DNA of 64,000 bases from Rhizobium leguminosarum (lineage in GTDB: Bacteria > Pseudomonadota > Alphaproteobacteria > Rhizobiales > Rhizobiaceae). Positions within the stretch are counted from its first letter, which is position 1. Every line of letters begins with the position of its first letter. A model generated the notes under the pieces. The model was not told where the DNA came from and did no database searches. It was given only the letters and a program-made list of their open reading frames with translations. The position numbers and the translations under genes are program-made. The stretch is taken from the NCBI RefSeq assembly GCF_001679785.1, contig NZ_CP016292.1, forward strand, positions 124,001-188,000, given 5' to 3'. Of the stretch, positions 62,770 through 64,000 are shown in pieces.

Positions 62770-63687
62770 GTGTCTGTTCAAGAATGGCTTGCGGGCGCGG
62801 GGTTGAGTGAAGGGCGGCAATCAGATTCTTTGTATTTTGCGACAAATACGGAGACATCGAATGGCCTGGACACCCTTCACCCGGCGTCATCATGACAGAA
62901 GCCGCATGCGCTACGCAAGCGATCTGACTGACCGTGAGTGGAGCTTGATCGACCCCTTCATGCCAAGGCAGCCCCGACTTGGCCGCAGACGCAAGACGTC
63001 CCTTCGGGCGGTGATGGACGCGATTTTTTATCTGCTGCAGTCGGGCTGCCAATGGGCATTGCTACCGCATGATTTTCCACCGAAGAGTACGGTCTATCAT
63101 TATTTCAAGCGGTTCTGCCGGGACGGGACGTGGCGTCGTATTCATGACGCGCTCTATTGCCGAACGCGGCAGCTTGAGGGGCGCGAAGAGCAGCCATCAT
63201 TTGCCATCATCGATAGCCAGTCGGTGAAGACAGGCCTGGACGCCCGTTCTGATATCGGCTATGACGCGGGCAAAAAGATCAAGGGTCGCAAGCGGCACAT
63301 TCTGGTCGATACCCTGGGCATGCTTCTGAAAGCAGAGGTCCACTCGGCGGGCATTCAGGATCGCGACGGAGCGGCACTTGTCTTCGACAAGCTGGCCAAC
63401 CGCTTTCCATTCATCGAAAAAATCTGCGGCGATGGCGGCTATCAGGGCCCAACGGTCGAAGAGACAAGCCCGCGACCGATGGAGATTATCAAACGCAATC
63501 AAGCCGGTTTCCAGATGCTGCCGAAGCGATGGATCGTCGAACGAACGCTGGCTTGGCTCGGCATAAACCGCCGAATGGCAAAGGATTTCGAGCGCTTCTC
63601 AGCCACAAGCCTCGCCTTCATCCAAACCGCAATGATCAAGCTCATGACCAGAAGGCTCGCTCGATATCCCCTTTCTTGAATAGACTC
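62770..63687 (+). mobile_element. IS5-family element of a different subgroup (918 bp)
   Basis: Inverted ends GTGTCTGTTCAAGAA at 62770 and TTCTTGAATAGACTC ending at 63687, flanked by a 3-bp target duplication TAA (62767-62769 and 63688-63690). Contains one intact transposase gene. Confidence 0.85.
62861..63679 (+). CDS. IS5-family transposase (272 aa)
   Basis: Start at the ATG at 62861 (MAWTPFTRRHHDRSRMRYAS) with GGAG 8 bp upstream. DUF4096-like N-terminus (LTDREWSLIDPFMPRQPRLG), then DDE_Tnp_1: IIDSQSVKTGLDARSDIGYD (Asp 1), GDGGYQGPTVEE (Asp 2), and WIVERTLAWLGINRRMAKDF (Glu). Intact and typical of IS1031-like members. Confidence 0.93.
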   Translation: MAWTPFTRRHHDRSRMRYASDLTDREWSLIDPFMPRQPRLGRRRKTSLRAVMDAIFYLLQSGCQWALLPHDFPPKSTVYHYFKRFCRDGTWRRIHDALYCRTRQLEGREEQPSFAIIDSQSVKTGLDARSDIGYDAGKKIKGRKRHILVDTLGMLLKAEVHSAGIQDRDGAALVFDKLANRFPFIEKICGDGGYQGPTVEETSPRPMEIIKRNQAGFQMLPKRWIVERTLAWLGINRRMAKDFERFSATSLAFIQTAMIKLMTRRLARYPLS

Positions 63688-63690
63688 TAA

Positions 63691-63939
63691 GAGAGCTTGG
63701 CACTGGGTTCAATGATCCTGGTGACGAGATTTTGGTACTGAGGGACTTGACGAACAAAGGCCCATTACAGAAGCGCTACTAGCGCAACTTAACGGGCTAC
63801 GACTGGCTCGTGCCGCTAAGTTTACGAAGCCTCGATACAGCTTCGGCAGTAACCAATTCCTGTGAATTCCCCCTGCGTCCCGGGACTCTTGCGAAATTAT
63901 AAGCTAACCTTCCATTAACGTCTGAGGGGAGAAAGGGCA
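63691..63939. other. Intergenic stretch right of the last IS
   Basis: About 250 bp. A short plus-strand frame ends LRLARAAKFTKPRYSFGSNQ FL, which may be the tail of a gene cut by the IS, but no family was recognised. Confidence 0.3.
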
Positions 63940-64000
63940 TGGACACGATCGGCACCGACCACCTAGAATCCAACCGCTTCTACTGGGCTCGCCGCCTGCC
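63940..64000 (+). CDS. Start of an unidentified gene (runs off window)
   Basis: The ATG at 63940 with GGGGAGAAAGG just upstream reads MDTIGTDHLESNRFYWARRL to the window end. The good ribosome site supports a real start, but 20 residues are too few to identify it. Confidence 0.4.

Noticed and set aside
1..64000. tRNA or rRNA genes and a repABC origin
   Set aside because: No cloverleaf, rRNA signature or repA/repB/repC genes were recognised; the ParB-domain protein alone is not enough to call an origin.

Overview
The window looks like a large accessory or symbiotic replicon of a Rhizobiaceae bacterium (Rhizobium/Agrobacterium type). The evidence is high GC, a NodD-type LysR regulator at the right end, a plasmid-type gene block at the left end (ArdC-like start, ParB-domain protein, a giant methylase/helicase, DUF7007, DUF1419 and DUF3991/Toprim-like proteins), and a very high load of insertion sequences and their remnants. 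No rRNA, tRNA or CRISPR array was recognised.

Layout. 1-13.4 kb: plasmid backbone, almost all on the minus strand, with small conserved hypothetical genes. 13.7-18.4 kb: accessory nucleic-acid genes, namely two adjacent GIY-YIG proteins, an unknown protein convergent with a DUF488 protein, and a protein with a C-terminal HEPN-like motif; this may be a defence or anti-element island. 18.4-22.9 kb: a leftward operon of benzaldehyde dehydrogenase, benzyl/aryl-alcohol dehydrogenase and an HSL-type esterase. It is flanked by a decayed XylR-type regulator N-terminus (cut by an IS5 element) and a decayed periplasmic binding-protein gene. 22.9-27.3 kb: IS5, IS6 and IS110 elements and scraps around one exported SnoaL-like gene. 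27.5-30.4 kb: an intact vanillate-demethylase-like set (Rieske oxygenase, GntR regulator, reductase) behind a perfect 12-bp palindrome.

30.4-36.4 kb: two inverted ISNCY-type elements flank a thioredoxin-like gene and the 3' end of a lost NRPS gene. 36.5-50.3 kb: a second NRPS gene, translationally coupled to the lost one by ATGA, with three C-A-T modules. Its second adenylation domain is split by an IS21 element (7-bp target duplication) and an IS3 element (3-bp duplication); its 3' end is cut by an IS5 fragment. Removing both ISs restores the frame, and module 2 then carries a classic glycine specificity code. An Sfp-type phosphopantetheinyl transferase that could activate the synthetase lies at 55.2 kb. 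50.3-62.8 kb is a mosaic of a decayed second copy of the backbone helicase, IS scraps, a small exported protein, an ECF sigma/anti-sigma pair, truncated Tat-exported and SOS-peptidase genes, a lipoprotein, and nodD. An intact IS5 element and the start of an unidentified gene close the window.

Together the window is a mobile, decaying accessory region combining plasmid maintenance, aromatic-compound use, a broken peptide biosynthesis locus and symbiosis-type regulation. A recurring oddity is that many otherwise well-conserved genes are broken by an apparent single missing base. That could be real decay or residual sequencing error, and it affects how many of the 'pseudogenes' are truly dead.
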